NCBI RefSeq assembly: GCF_041228105.1
Contig: NZ_CP166097.1
Location: forward strand, 682,001 to 746,000
Direction: 5' to 3'
Origin: Pectobacterium aroidearum
GTDB lineage: Bacteria; Pseudomonadota; Gammaproteobacteria; Enterobacterales; Enterobacteriaceae
Length of the DNA stretch: 64,000 nucleotides
The position numbers and the translations under genes were made by a program. Positions 30,313 through 39,853 of this stretch are shown here, piece after piece. The notes beneath the pieces are model-generated. The model was not told the DNA's origin, made no database searches, and saw nothing but the letters and a program-made list of their open reading frames with translations. The stretch's first letter is position 1. Each line of letters begins with the position of its first letter.

Positions 30313-30681
30313 ATGAACGCACCAAATTTTATTATTTTATATGTGGAAGATGCCGTTACCAGCGAACGTTTCTATCGTGAACTATTTGATTTTCAGCCTG
30401 TTGAGAAGTCGGAAAACTTTGCCATGTTTGCCTTTGACTCAGGGCTGTTATTGGGGTTGTGGTCTAAGCATGAGGTTAAACCGCTAACTCAACTGGCGGG
30501 CGGTGGTAGCGAATTAGCCATTCGTGTCGAGAGTGAGGTCGCACTGAACGCGATTTATGAAAACTGGAAGGCACGGGATATAACTATCGCTCAGGATATC
30601 ACCCAGATGGATTTTGGCCTGACATTCGTAGCACTCGATCCCGATCACCATCGGTTACGTGTTTATTATGCCAGCTACTAA
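30313..30681 (+). CDS. VOC-superfamily (glyoxalase/bleomycin-resistance-like) protein
   Basis: A 122-residue single vicinal-oxygen-chelate domain with two beta-alpha-beta-beta-beta modules. The first runs FIILYVEDAVTSERFYRELF. The second holds LTFVALDPDHHRLRVYYASY at the C-terminus. Members include glyoxalases, dioxygenases, antibiotic-binding proteins and PhnB-like proteins; substrate cannot be assigned. The ATG at 30313 is preceded by AGGGAG; the longer frame from 30232 lacks the family N-terminus. A terminator follows. Confidence 0.8.
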   Translation: MNAPNFIILYVEDAVTSERFYRELFDFQPVEKSENFAMFAFDSGLLLGLWSKHEVKPLTQLAGGGSELAIRVESEVALNAIYENWKARDITIAQDITQMDFGLTFVALDPDHHRLRVYYASY

Positions 30682-30703
30682 GCTAGCGTCAGGATAAGAA
30701 CAT

Positions 30704-30735
30704 AACCCCTTCGGTGAAAATCGAGGGGGTTTTTA
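30704..30735 (+). terminator. Terminator after the VOC gene
   Basis: AACCCC-TCG (30704 on) pairs with CGA-GGGGTT, followed by TTTTTAT. It may also serve the convergent LysE-type gene. Confidence 0.7.
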
Positions 30736-30778
30736 TATCAATCCAGACGGCGACAGGCGAGCAAGCCTAGTGGCAATC

Positions 30779-31393
30779 TCACCCCAGTGCCACCTTGATG
30801 CCCAATGCGATCAATACCGTTCCTAGCAGCTTATCCACCAGTTTTTGCACTTTAGCCAACCCACGCCGCACGGGTTCGCTTTGGAAAAGCAGAACTAACA
30901 GCGGCCACCAGACGGCAGATAGCAGCAAGATAATCATGGCGTACCACAGCTTTTCACCGATGCCGGAGTGAATATTCAAAACCTGCGTGAACATCGCCAG
31001 AAAGAACAGTGTGGCCTTTGGATTAAGCAGGTTGCAGAGGTAACCTTGCAGGAACGCTTTTTTCAGGCTGACGCTTTGTTGTACCAGATTTGATACGTCC
31101 ATCTTGCTGCCACCGCGCGCGAATAACGCTTGAATACCGATCCAGATCAGATAGGCGGCGCCTGCATATTTCAGTACATTAAACAGCCACGGTGTAGTGG
31201 TGATGACGACGGCGAGCCCGGCGACGCAGTACGCCATATGGGTTGCTACACCGCAGACTACGCCGAACGCGGTCATCAGCGCGGCGACGCGCGGGTAACG
31301 CGCGGCATTCCTGATGACGAGGAAAAAGTCGGGGCCGGGAGATATCATGCCCAGCGTGGCGATGGTCGCGACAAACAGCGATGTTTCTAACAT
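30779..31393 (-). CDS. LysE/RhtB-family exporter
   Basis: A 204-residue inner-membrane exporter of amino acids or related metabolites, with about six membrane helices. The family signature MISPGPDFFLVIRNA is near residues 16-30. The central GYLCNLLNPKATLFFLAMF and the C-terminal LVDKLLGTVLIALGIKVAL are typical of RhtB/RhtC-like members. I prefer ATG 31393, because CAGGA lies six bases upstream; ATG 31399 leaves almost no spacing. Substrate is unknown; threonine, homoserine or leucine export is known in relatives. Confidence 0.85.
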   Translation of the reverse strand: MLETSLFVATIATLGMISPGPDFFLVIRNAARYPRVAALMTAFGVVCGVATHMAYCVAGLAVVITTTPWLFNVLKYAGAAYLIWIGIQALFARGGSKMDVSNLVQQSVSLKKAFLQGYLCNLLNPKATLFFLAMFTQVLNIHSGIGEKLWYAMIILLLSAVWWPLLVLLFQSEPVRRGLAKVQKLVDKLLGTVLIALGIKVALG

Positions 31394-31548
31394 GATCATT
31401 CCTGAGCGTGAAAAGAGTAATGTCGCTTGAAATGATAGCGCCAGAATAATGAATTCGCATCACACTTATTGGTTATTCGGCGGCGATATGTTAACAATTG
31501 TCCTTTCATTTTTTGTGGTTAATTTCAGGGGCGGGTTGAGATAACAAC

Positions 31549-32370
31549 ATGGTCAGTGAATGTGAGAACCGTGAATTACTAAGTAATACAAAACGGATGG
31601 GTGAAGCGCCGCAGCAGCGGGAAATAACCCGCTTGTGCATCCAGTGCGCGCTACTGCTGTTACAACATGGCGCGGAGAGTATGGTCGTGGAACAACTATC
31701 ATCACGGTTGGGCATGGCGCTCGGCGCTGATAGCGTAGAAAGTTCAATCTCGGCCAATTCCATTGTCCTGACCACCATCATGCAAGGGCATTGCCTGACG
31801 TCGACGCGGAAGAATGTGGACCGCGGCATTAATATGCACGTCGTCATTGAGGTGCAGCATGCGGTCATCATGGCCGAGCATAAACTGCTGGATGTAGCGG
31901 GTGTGGAAAAGCGTCTGGGGAATATCAAACCCTTGCGCTACCCGCGCTGGCTGATGGTTACCGTTGTGGCGCTTTCCTGCGGCTGCTTCAGCCGTTTGAA
32001 CGGCGGCGGGTGGGATGCGTTTATCGTCACGCTGATTGCCAGCGGCCTGGCGATGTACGTCCGACAGGTCTTTACGGCACGACACCTGAATCCGTTGATC
32101 AACTTCTGTATTACGGCGTTTGTCGCGACGTCGGCATCTGGCCTGTTGATGCGTTTACCTGCGTTTTCTCAAACCTCGACGGTGGCGATGGCTGCGAGCG
32201 TGCTGCTGCTGGTGCCGGGGTTCCCGTTGATTAACGCCGTGGCGGATATGTTTAAAGGGCATGTGAATACCGGCCTGGCACGCTGGACGGTCGCGAGTTT
32301 GCTGACGTTGGCAACCTGTATTGGTGTGGTGATGGCGATGTCACTGTGGGGGTTACGCGGATGGGCTTAA
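31549..32370 (+). CDS. yjjP: YjjP, subunit of the YjjPB (ThrE-type) exporter
   Basis: A 273-residue ThrE/DUF1212-family protein. The cytoplasmic N-terminal half contains [20 protein letters not shown] and [15 protein letters not shown]. The C-terminal half has membrane helices with [20 protein letters not shown] and [20 protein letters not shown], close to E. coli YjjP. YjjPB has been reported to export succinate in E. coli. Starting at ATG 31597 ([14 protein letters not shown]) would match E. coli length better (257 residues), but neither ATG has a clear ribosome site. The end overlaps yjjB by 10 bases. Confidence 0.85.
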   Translation: MVSECENRELLSNTKRMGEAPQQREITRLCIQCALLLLQHGAESMVVEQLSSRLGMALGADSVESSISANSIVLTTIMQGHCLTSTRKNVDRGINMHVVIEVQHAVIMAEHKLLDVAGVEKRLGNIKPLRYPRWLMVTVVALSCGCFSRLNGGGWDAFIVTLIASGLAMYVRQVFTARHLNPLINFCITAFVATSASGLLMRLPAFSQTSTVAMAASVLLLVPGFPLINAVADMFKGHVNTGLARWTVASLLTLATCIGVVMAMSLWGLRGWA

Positions 32371-32831
32371 GTTTACTGTGGGCGCTCTTGCAGGATATGG
32401 CGCTGGCGGCGGTCCCTGCATTGGGGTTTGCAATGGTCTTCAACGTACCGCTGAAAGTGCTGCCTTACTGCGCGTTGCTGGGCGGCGTCGGGCACGGCGT
32501 ACGGTTTCTGGCGATGCATTTCGGTATGAATATCGAATGGGCGTCGTTTCTGGCGGCGATCCTGATTGGTATCATCGGTATTCGCTGGTCACGCTGGCTG
32601 CTGGCACACCCGAAAGTCTTTACCGTAGCGGCCGTGATCCCGATGTTTCCCGGTATTTCCGCCTACACGGCAATGATTTCGGTGGTGGAGATTTCGCATC
32701 TTGGCTACAGCGAAGCGCTGATGAGCGTGATGATAACCAATTTTCTGAAGGCCAGTTTTATCGTTGGTGCGCTCTCTATCGGCCTGTCTTTACCGGGAAT
32801 CTGGCTCTACCGTAAACGGCCGGGAGTATAA
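32361..32831 (+). CDS. yjjB: YjjB, partner subunit of the YjjPB exporter
   Basis: A 156-residue DUF3815/ThrE C-terminal-type membrane protein, nearly colinear with E. coli YjjB (157 residues). [20 protein letters not shown] and [20 protein letters not shown] are characteristic, and it ends WLYRKRPGV. It is translationally coupled to yjjP. In single-gene ThrE exporters both halves are fused, so the two genes together form the transporter. In E. coli yjjPB lies elsewhere on the chromosome; here it precedes folA. Confidence 0.88.
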   Translation: MGLSLLWALLQDMALAAVPALGFAMVFNVPLKVLPYCALLGGVGHGVRFLAMHFGMNIEWASFLAAILIGIIGIRWSRWLLAHPKVFTVAAVIPMFPGISAYTAMISVVEISHLGYSEALMSVMITNFLKASFIVGALSIGLSLPGIWLYRKRPGV

Positions 32832-32929
32832 AACTCTTATATTACACTTCCGCCGAGTCTTGATATCGACGAGCGAAAGGGCTTTCCGTATAGTGTCAGC
32901 AATTTTCTGACCTACAGGGTTTTTTCACC

Positions 32930-33412
32930 ATGGTTATTAGTTTGATTGCTGCACTGGCAGTGGATCGCGTGATCGGTATGGAAAACGCGATGCCGTGGCA
33001 TTTGCCCGCCGATCTGGCATGGTTTAAGCGTAATACGCTTAATAAGCCGATTATTATGGGGCGTAATACTTTTCGTTCTATCGGTCAGCCGCTGCCCGGC
33101 CGACTGAACATTGTCGTCAGCAATCATCCCGGTGATGACGATCGTGTGACCTGGGTTTCTTCGCTGGATGCTGCACTGGCGGCGGCGGGAGAGGTTGAGG
33201 AAGTGATGGTGATTGGCGGCGGCAGTATTTATCAGCAAATGCTGGCGCAGGCTAACCGTCTTTACCTGACGCACATTGATGCTGAAGTGGAAGGCGACAC
33301 GCATTTCCCTGACTATGAGCCGGATGAATGGCAGTCTGTTTTCAGCGAATTCCATGATGCTGACGAGCGCAACTCACACAGTTACTGCTTCGAAATTCTG
33401 GAACGTCGCTAA
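32930..33412 (+). CDS. folA: Dihydrofolate reductase
   Basis: A 160-residue cytoplasmic enzyme that reduces dihydrofolate to tetrahydrofolate with NADPH, the trimethoprim target. The N-terminus reads [20 protein letters not shown] with the [13 protein letters not shown] active-site loop. Asp28 corresponds to the catalytic Asp27 of E. coli. The NADPH-binding stretch [14 protein letters not shown] is near 92-105. It is one residue longer than the E. coli enzyme and followed by its own terminator. Confidence 0.97.
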   Translation: MVISLIAALAVDRVIGMENAMPWHLPADLAWFKRNTLNKPIIMGRNTFRSIGQPLPGRLNIVVSNHPGDDDRVTWVSSLDAALAAAGEVEEVMVIGGGSIYQQMLAQANRLYLTHIDAEVEGDTHFPDYEPDEWQSVFSEFHDADERNSHSYCFEILERR

Positions 33413-33445
33413 GTGTAATAGCGCTGTCGACATACCATACTCGCC

Positions 33446-33469
33446 AAACCCGCCTTGTGCGGGTTTTTT
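33446..33469 (+). terminator. Terminator of folA
   Basis: AACCCGC (33447-33453), loop CTTGT, GCGGGTT (33459-33465), then T-run. Confidence 0.85.
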
Positions 33470-33489
33470 CGTTTTCTGACCCGATGTTT

Positions 33490-34404
33490 TTAATTTGCCG
33501 TCTGGCAGCTTTCCCAAATGGCGTTTCTCAGCCAGCGATGCGCAGGATCGCTCCCGCGTCGCGTGTGCCATACCTGCTGGAAGGCAAAGTCGGGTATCGT
33601 GAACGGAGGCGGAAAAATGTGCAAATCTGGCGTATTGATTCGTGCCATGCTACGCCGCGCGGCAGTCAATATCAGGTCAGTTCCGGCAATGAGGTTGATG
33701 GCGGCATGCCAGTGGGGCAGCGTCAGTACGACATTGCGCGACAGGCCGTTTGCGGTCAGCGTGTTGTCAATTTCATTGGCAGAATCAGGATGCATGGTGA
33801 CCAGAACATGTGGCCGATCCAGCCATGCCTCAAGCGACAGCGTACCGTTTTCTGACAGCGTGGCACGGTCAGCCAGACAGGCAAACTGCTCTTCAAAGAG
33901 GAGCTCGGCGTGCACCTCGGGTGGGCGTGTGGGGAAAACGCCGAGGCCTAAATCGATTTCTCCATCAATCAACTGTGCCAGCATCATTTCACGGCCTGCA
34001 TGGCTGACGGCCAGCGAAATACCGGGGGCCTGTGTGCGTAGATACCTCATGAGCGTAGGCAAGACGGCATTCGTACCGTAATCGGAGAGCGCTAAACGGA
34101 AATGCCGCGTGGTATGGCGCGGATCGAACTGCGGCGCTTGAATCAGCCCATTCAGTTGATCCAGCGCCTGTTCCAGCGGATCGAGTAGCGCCTGAGCGCG
34201 GGTCGTCAGCGTCAGGCCAACTTCACGCCGGACTAGCAGCGGATCGTTAAAAATCTGGCGCAGCTGTGCTAATGAATGACTGACGGCAGGCTGACTGCGG
34301 TGCAGGCGCAGCGCTGCCCGCGTGACGTGTTTTTCCGTCAACAGCGCGTGCAGTGTTAACAACAGATTCATATCGATACGCCGCAAATCATCCATTCTAT
34401 GCAT
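33490..34404 (-). CDS. LysR-family transcriptional regulator
   Basis: A 304-residue LysR regulator of the NodD/PnbR-like branch. The winged helix-turn-helix lies in residues 10-70 (RIDMNLLLTLHALLTEKHVT, then AALRLHRSQPAVSHSLAQLR). The effector-binding domain begins near FRLALSDYGTNAVLPTLMRY. It is divergent from a DUF606 transporter gene with about 100 bases between, the usual layout for a LysR regulator and its target. The inducer is unknown. ATG 34404 and ATG 34392 (MDDLRRIDMNLL) are both possible starts. Confidence 0.88.
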   Translation of the reverse strand: MHRMDDLRRIDMNLLLTLHALLTEKHVTRAALRLHRSQPAVSHSLAQLRQIFNDPLLVRREVGLTLTTRAQALLDPLEQALDQLNGLIQAPQFDPRHTTRHFRLALSDYGTNAVLPTLMRYLRTQAPGISLAVSHAGREMMLAQLIDGEIDLGLGVFPTRPPEVHAELLFEEQFACLADRATLSENGTLSLEAWLDRPHVLVTMHPDSANEIDNTLTANGLSRNVVLTLPHWHAAINLIAGTDLILTAARRSMARINTPDLHIFPPPFTIPDFAFQQVWHTRRGSDPAHRWLRNAIWESCQTAN

Positions 34405-34506
34405 ACCTTACGTATAAATTACGAATTTCCATCAGTGTAATGGATAGGTGAGTATTGGAACATCCCAATTATGTTGTGAACTTTATAGTGTGAACGAGGG
34501 GGTTCC

Positions 34507-35022
34507 ATGTCGTTATTCTCTTCTTTTTCTCTCTCATTGCTGCTGCCGCTGGGTATTGCTGTGCTTGCCGGGAGCATTGTGCCTTTTCAGGCTGCCAGCA
34601 ATGCGGCGCTGGGGCGTGCGTTAGGCCATCCTCTTTGGGCGACGCTGGTCTCACTGCTGGTCAGTATTTGTGTGTTGTTACCGATCCTGTTTGCTGCCCG
34701 GATACCGACGCCTGCGGTTGGCGCTGCTTTGCAGGGGCCGTGGTGGATTTGGCTGGGTGGTGTCGCGGGCGTTGCTTATATCACCGCCGCGTTGTTGCTG
34801 ACGCCAAAGCTCGGTGCCTCTGGCTTTATTGTCTGTGTGATTGCTGGTCAGGTGGTGGCATCGCTGATTATCGATCATTTTGGTTTGATGGGGCTGGCGG
34901 TGAAGCCTGCGACGCTGGGGAGAATCGCGGGCGTTGCGTTAATCGTTATGGGGATGCTGGTGGTGCAATACTCTGCGGTTTCTCCGCCGCTGACAAAACC
35001 TGCCGTTGAAACCCATAAGTAA
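34507..35022 (+). CDS. DUF606 (YdcZ-like, DMT superfamily) membrane protein
   Basis: A 171-residue protein with five predicted membrane helices. The family stretches are AGSIVPFQAASNAALGRALG near residues 21-40, LGGVAGVAYITAALLLTPKLG and FIVCVIAGQVVASLIIDHFG, with GLMGLAV directly after. Family members are half-size relatives of drug/metabolite transporters and presumably dimerise; the substrate is unknown. It is divergent from the LysR gene, which probably regulates it. It ends in a short hydrophilic Pro-rich tail. Confidence 0.85.
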   Translation: MSLFSSFSLSLLLPLGIAVLAGSIVPFQAASNAALGRALGHPLWATLVSLLVSICVLLPILFAARIPTPAVGAALQGPWWIWLGGVAGVAYITAALLLTPKLGASGFIVCVIAGQVVASLIIDHFGLMGLAVKPATLGRIAGVALIVMGMLVVQYSAVSPPLTKPAVETHK

Positions 35023-35173
35023 CCACAATGAGCGGCGATCTCTCTATTTTTTAGCCGGAATGGGTCACATTTTCGTCATCTATTATCGCTAGTATGACAA
35101 CGGGTTGCGGCTTTCCGTCGTTAAATCAAGATGTCGTTAAGCCGCTGTGTTTGATAGGTAGGAGACAGTAAGC

Positions 35174-35368
35174 ATGACGAATAGAAACAGCAATCTGAAT
35201 ACTGACCGCCTGAGCGATCCACGTCGCCGTGAATTACCCTCAGGCGATGTAGAAGCCGTTGGCCTGGCTGGGTTTCTTGGCGGTGGTATTTGGTCTATTC
35301 CCGCCGAGGAGTTAGCCGCTCCGCCGTCCAAAAAGGTTCAGTCTGGGACGGCCTTCCCTTTTCTGTAA
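35174..35368 (+). CDS. Small hypothetical protein (64 residues)
   Basis: I do not recognise this protein. It begins MTNRNSNLNTDRLSDPRRRE, continues ELPSGDVEAVGLAGFLGGGI, and ends KKVQSGTAFPFL. It is hydrophilic at both ends, with a glycine-rich centre too short for a clear membrane helix. It has a good ribosome site (GTAGGAG at 35158-35164, nine bases before the ATG), and a promoter-like TATTAT/TAGTAT stretch lies upstream near 35083-35094. It sits alone in a 380-base gap between a transporter gene and the minus-strand apaH. Coding status is plausible but unproven. Confidence 0.5.
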   Translation: MTNRNSNLNTDRLSDPRRRELPSGDVEAVGLAGFLGGGIWSIPAEELAAPPSKKVQSGTAFPFL

Positions 35369-35406
35369 CGGTGGTGCGCTGCACATGAGCGTATGAATCC
35401 GCCCGT

Positions 35407-36264
35407 TCAGAGCGCGATATCACCAGAAGATTCGGTATTTGATGAAGTGCCTGATGAAAGTGACGACTGCGTGAAATAGCGCTTATCGTCCCAACGCAGC
35501 ATAGTCAGCTCTCCCCCCCAACAGCACCCGGTATCCAGCGCGTAAATATTTTCCGGTGTGCCTTTCCCTTCCAGCGATGCCCAGTGACCGAAGGCAATAG
35601 CATATTCCCCAGCAACCTGACTTGGCAGATCAAACCACGGTTTTAGCAGAGAAGGGGCCTGACTCGGTGGCTCTTTACAGAGCATATCCAACTGCCCGCC
35701 GGAGAAGCAGTAGCGCATGCGGGTAAAGACGTTGGTGCTAAAGCGTAGACGTGCCAGGCCGCTAAGTTCTGGACTCCAGTGGTTCGGCATATCGCCATAC
35801 ATGGCATCAAGGAAAAGCGGATAGCTGTCGCTGCTCAGGATCGCTTCGACTTCTCGAGCGCACATCTGTGCAGTAGGGAGATCCCACTGTGGCGTGATGC
35901 CCGCGTGTGCCATCACCAGTTTCAGATCGTCATCGACCTGTAGGATCGGCTGGCGGCGTAGCCAGTTGATGAGCTCGTCTGCGTCCGGTGCGGTGAGGAG
36001 GTCGCTGATACGATCTTTCGGTTTGTTGCGGCTGATGCCAGCATAAACGGCCAACAGGTGCAGATCGTGGTTGCCGAGCACCATGCGAACAGCAGAACCG
36101 AGAGAACGAACGAAGCGCAGAACCTGAAGCGAATCCGGGCCGCGTGCGACTAAATCGCCGGTTAACCACAGCGTATCTTGCTCAGGATTAAAGGAAACTT
36201 GCGCCAATAGCGCTTTGAGTTCAACTAAACAGCCGTGAACATCGCCAACTAAATAGGTAGACAT
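35407..36264 (-). CDS. apaH: Diadenosine tetraphosphatase (symmetrical)
   Basis: A 285-residue phosphoesterase that splits Ap4A into two ADP and also removes Np4 caps from RNA. The metallophosphatase motifs are all visible: GDVHG (residues 7-11), [10 protein letters not shown] near 36-45, and [11 protein letters not shown] near 63-73. It is the last gene of the surA-pdxA-rsmA-apaG-apaH cluster, two bases after apaG. The length is close to E. coli (280-282). The C-terminal Ser/Thr-rich tail ([16 protein letters not shown]) appears lineage-specific. Confidence 0.96.
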   Translation of the reverse strand: MSTYLVGDVHGCLVELKALLAQVSFNPEQDTLWLTGDLVARGPDSLQVLRFVRSLGSAVRMVLGNHDLHLLAVYAGISRNKPKDRISDLLTAPDADELINWLRRQPILQVDDDLKLVMAHAGITPQWDLPTAQMCAREVEAILSSDSYPLFLDAMYGDMPNHWSPELSGLARLRFSTNVFTRMRYCFSGGQLDMLCKEPPSQAPSLLKPWFDLPSQVAGEYAIAFGHWASLEGKGTPENIYALDTGCCWGGELTMLRWDDKRYFTQSSLSSGTSSNTESSGDIAL

Positions 36265-36266
36265 AA

Positions 36267-36644
36267 TTAATGTATCAGTGAAGGGATAGCCAGACGGAAA
36301 ACGGGGATGGAAACCTGAAACGCTTTACCCTGATGGTCAGTCATATGGTAGTGGCCTTCCATTGTACCGAGGGGCGTTTCTATAACGGCACCGCTGGTAT
36401 ATTGGAACTCGCTGCCAGGGTGGATAATCGGCTGTTCGCCGACCACGCCTTCACCCTGAACTTCAGTTTGTCGGCCGTTACCGTTGGTGATCAGCCAATA
36501 ACGCCCCAAGAGCTGGACTTCATGACGCCCCAGATTGCGAACCGTAATCGTGTAAGCAAACACGAAACGTTCTTCATCAGGCTCCGATTGTGATTCCACG
36601 TAGAAGCTCTGAACCTGTACACAAACACGGGGCGCATTAATCAT
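36267..36644 (-). CDS. apaG: ApaG domain protein
   Basis: A 125-residue single ApaG/DUF525 domain, a fibronectin III-like beta sandwich. The conserved glycine motif appears as [19 protein letters not shown] near residues 63-81 and the family end as GTMEGHYHM. The function is not firmly established; loss in Salmonella (CorD) affects Co2+ resistance and Mg2+ efflux. It lies between rsmA and apaH, the standard position, with 12 bases to rsmA. Confidence 0.96.
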   Translation of the reverse strand: MINAPRVCVQVQSFYVESQSEPDEERFVFAYTITVRNLGRHEVQLLGRYWLITNGNGRQTEVQGEGVVGEQPIIHPGSEFQYTSGAVIETPLGTMEGHYHMTDHQGKAFQVSIPVFRLAIPSLIH

Positions 36645-36656
36645 GATGAACTCCAG

Positions 36657-37475
36657 TTATTCCTGTTTTGCCGGATGCTCACTTAACCAGTTCGCCAATC
36701 GGCAATATTGCTCAACGGACACATTCTCTGCGCGGCTGGTGGCATCGATCCCCAGCTCGGCGAGCACGTCTGGGGTGAACAGATTGCCCAGACTGTTACG
36801 CAGTGTCTTACGGCGCTGGTTAAACGCTTCCGTCGTGATGCGGCTTAACACGCGAATGTCGCTGACCGGGTAGGGGATCTCGGTATGAGGCACGAGTCGC
36901 ACTACGGCGGAATCAACTTTAGGTGCGGGCTTGAATGCCTCCGGTGGCACTTCAAGCACCGGTATCACCTGACAATAATACTGCGCCATGACGCTCAGGC
37001 GCCCGAACGCTTTGCTGTTCGGCCCAGCGACCAAACGGTTAACCACTTCTTTCTGCAACATAAAGTGCATGTCGCGGATAGATTGAGTATAGCTGAACAG
37101 GTGGAACATCAGCGGTGTGGAAATATTATACGGTAGGTTACCGAAAACGCGCAGCGGTTGCCCGGCTTGCTCAGCAAGTGCGGCAAAATCGATCGTCATG
37201 GCATCTTGCTGAATAATTGTCAGCTTATCTTTCAGCGTCGGATGTGTTTCCAACCGCGCGGCCAGATCCCTATCCAGCTCAATAACGGTAAAACGATCCA
37301 TCCGTTCGCCGACAGGCGCGGTCAGTGCGCCGAGGCCTGGCCCGATCTCTACGACTGCTTGACCCGGCTGAGGATGAATGGCCGACACAATGCTATCGAT
37401 CACGAAGTGATCGTTTAAAAAGTTTTGCCCAAAACGTTTACGGGCGAAGTGACCTTGGTGTACGCGATTATTCAT
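36657..37475 (-). CDS. rsmA: 16S rRNA dimethyladenosine transferase (KsgA)
   Basis: A 272-residue SAM-dependent methyltransferase that dimethylates A1518 and A1519 of 16S rRNA late in 30S assembly. The N-terminal [11 protein letters not shown], the SAM loop [12 protein letters not shown] and the catalytic [11 protein letters not shown] (N-L-P-Y) are all present. The length matches E. coli (273). It overlaps the end of pdxA by eight bases, so translation is probably coupled. Confidence 0.97.
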
Positions 37476-38469
37476 TACTGTGTTTTATCATTTTAATGGC
37501 AAGATTTAATGCCGTGATGAAGCTGCCGGGGTCGGCGCTACCCGTTGCGGCCAGCTCAAGTGCTGTTCCGTGGTCAACTGATGTGCGAATAAAGGGTAAC
37601 CCCAGCGTGATATTAACGGCGCGCCCGAAGCCCTGATATTTCAGAACCGGGAGCCCTTGATCGTGGTACATCGCCAACACGGCGTCAGCGTGTTGCAGAT
37701 ATTTGGGCTGGAAAAGCGTGTCGGCAGGCAGCGGCCCAACCAGCGTGATGCCTTGCTGCCGAAGTTCGTCCAGCGCAGGGTTAATCACATCCAGCTCTTC
37801 ACGGCCCATATGGCCGCCTTCACCGGCATGAGGATTCAATCCACAAACATAAATCTGCGGTTGAACGATGCCGAATTTTGTCTGCAAATCATGGTGCAAA
37901 ATCGTGATGACTTCGTGCAGGCTCTGGCGGGTAATAGCCGCAGAAACGGCCGCAAGCGGCAAATGCGTGGTCGCTAAGGCAACACGCAGTTCTTCCGTCG
38001 CCAGCATCATGACGACACGGTCACAGTGGCTGCGATCGGCGAAAAATTCCGTGTGTCCACTGAACGGAACACCAGCATCATTGATAATGCCTTTATGCAC
38101 CGGGCCGGTAATCAGCGCGGCGAATTCACCGTTCAGGCAGCCATCACAAGCACGAGCCAATGTCTCAACGACATAAGCGCTGTTCGCGACATTCAATTGG
38201 CCGGCAATGACGGTTGCCGATGCGGCGATCGGCAGGATGGTGAGGCTACCTGCCTGCTGTGGCTGTGCGGGCTGGCCGGGTTGATAGTCGCGCAATGTCA
38301 GCGGCATAGACAGCTGTAATGCGCGAGTTAATAACAGGTCAGGATCCGCACAGATCACTAGCTCTACAGGCCAGGCCTGCTGAGCCAGAGCAATCACCAG
38401 ATCGGGGCCAATCCCGGCGGGTTCGCCGGGGGTGATCACAACGCGTGGCGTATTGCTCTCAGTCTGCAT
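37468..38469 (-). CDS. pdxA: 4-hydroxythreonine-4-phosphate dehydrogenase
   Basis: A 333-residue NAD-dependent, metal-binding enzyme of pyridoxal phosphate synthesis. It opens [20 protein letters not shown], and the substrate/metal site region includes [13 protein letters not shown]. Metal-binding histidines are in [22 protein letters not shown] and [13 protein letters not shown]. The start overlaps the stop of surA by one base. Length is close to E. coli (329). Confidence 0.96.
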
Positions 38470-39764
38470 TAGTTAGTGGCGCCATTAATCACTTTGACAT
38501 ACGCCGATGCACGCTGTTCCTGCATCCAGGTTTGTGCTTCTTCGGCGAATTTACGGTTAAAGATCATACGGTACGCCTGCTCTTTTTGCGCCGCGTCGGT
38601 TTTATCCACCTGACGGGTATCCAGCAACTGAATCAGGTGCCAGCCAAAAGAAGAGTGAATCGGCTGACTGATTTCGCCTTTCTTCAGTTTCAACAGCGCA
38701 TCGCGGAAGGCCGGATCGTACATGTCTGGAGAAGCCCAGCCAAGATCGCCGCCCTGATTCGCCGAGCCAGGATCCTGAGAAAGCAGTTTGGCTTGTGCGG
38801 CGAAATCGGTGCTACCGTTTTTGATCTGCTGTGCCACGTCGGCCAGCTTGGCTCGCGCCTGACTGTCCGTCATGACGACAGACGGTTTGATCAGAATATG
38901 GCGAGCATGTGTTTCAGTTACCGATACGCTTTTGTTACCGCCGCGAATATCGTTCACTTTCAGAATGTGGAAACCCACACCAGAACGGATCGGGCCGACG
39001 ACTTGGCCTTTCTGTGCTTGCGTTAAGCGTTCAGCAAACAGCGTTGGAATTTCCTGCAATTTGCCCCAGCCCATTTGGCCGCCTTTCAGCGCCTGAGAGT
39101 CAGCCGAATAGGTGATGGCCAGCTTTCCAAAATCCGCGCCTTCACTGATTTGTTTCACCAGCGACGTTGCCAGATTTTCCGCTTCATCAACCTGCTGTTG
39201 AGTGGGGTTTTCTGGCAATGGAATCAGGATGTGGCTCAGGTTCAGCTCATCGTTTTCACCGGTCTGGTTGGCGATCTGCTTAGCCAGCGTATCAACTTCC
39301 TGCGGCAGCACAGTAACGCGGCGACGGACTTCGTTGTTACGAACTTCCGAGATCAGCATCTCTTTGCGAATCTGGCTACGGTAGGTGTTGTAGTTCAGAC
39401 CTTCATAGGCCAACTGGCTTTTTAGCTGGTCCAGAGACATGCGGTTCTGCGCGGCAATATTGGTAATTGCCTGCTCCAACTGCTCATCCGTCACTTGGAT
39501 GCCCATCTTCTGCGCCATTTGCAGGATGATGTTATCCATGATCAGGCGATCGGTAATCTGATGACGCAGCGTGGCGTCATCCGGTAACTGCTGTCCGGCC
39601 TGCTGGGCGTTCAGTTTTACCGACTGCAAAAGACTGTTTACATCACTTTCCAACACGACGCTGTTGTCGACCACTGCTGCGACTTTATCAACCACCTGTG
39701 GTGCTGCGAACGCGGTAGAGGCACTCAGTGCCAATCCGAGAATAAGCGTTCTCCAGTTCTTCAT
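38469..39764 (-). CDS. surA: Periplasmic chaperone and PPIase SurA
   Basis: A 431-residue periplasmic chaperone for outer-membrane proteins, including LptD encoded just upstream. A signal peptide ([20 protein letters not shown], cleavage before APQ) is followed by an N-terminal chaperone domain. Two parvulin domains follow: the first near 175-275 ([11 protein letters not shown] to [19 protein letters not shown]), the second near 285-385 (ARHILIKPS to [18 protein letters not shown]). The length is three residues more than E. coli. About 90 bases separate it from lptD, with which it forms the classic gene pair. Confidence 0.97.
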   Translation of the reverse strand: MKNWRTLILGLALSASTAFAAPQVVDKVAAVVDNSVVLESDVNSLLQSVKLNAQQAGQQLPDDATLRHQITDRLIMDNIILQMAQKMGIQVTDEQLEQAITNIAAQNRMSLDQLKSQLAYEGLNYNTYRSQIRKEMLISEVRNNEVRRRVTVLPQEVDTLAKQIANQTGENDELNLSHILIPLPENPTQQQVDEAENLATSLVKQISEGADFGKLAITYSADSQALKGGQMGWGKLQEIPTLFAERLTQAQKGQVVGPIRSGVGFHILKVNDIRGGNKSVSVTETHARHILIKPSVVMTDSQARAKLADVAQQIKNGSTDFAAQAKLLSQDPGSANQGGDLGWASPDMYDPAFRDALLKLKKGEISQPIHSSFGWHLIQLLDTRQVDKTDAAQKEQAYRMIFNRKFAEEAQTWMQEQRASAYVKVINGATN

Positions 39765-39853
39765 ACCTTTCCCATTATTTCATCCGCAAGGCGGGTTAAA
39801 AGTTCCAACGTTTCAGTGAGACAGCCTGTTTGCTACTAGCACTCTGGATGACA

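Noticed and set aside
31597..31599. Alternative yjjP start
   Set aside because: It matches E. coli length better but has no ribosome site; kept only as an alternative in the yjjP entry.
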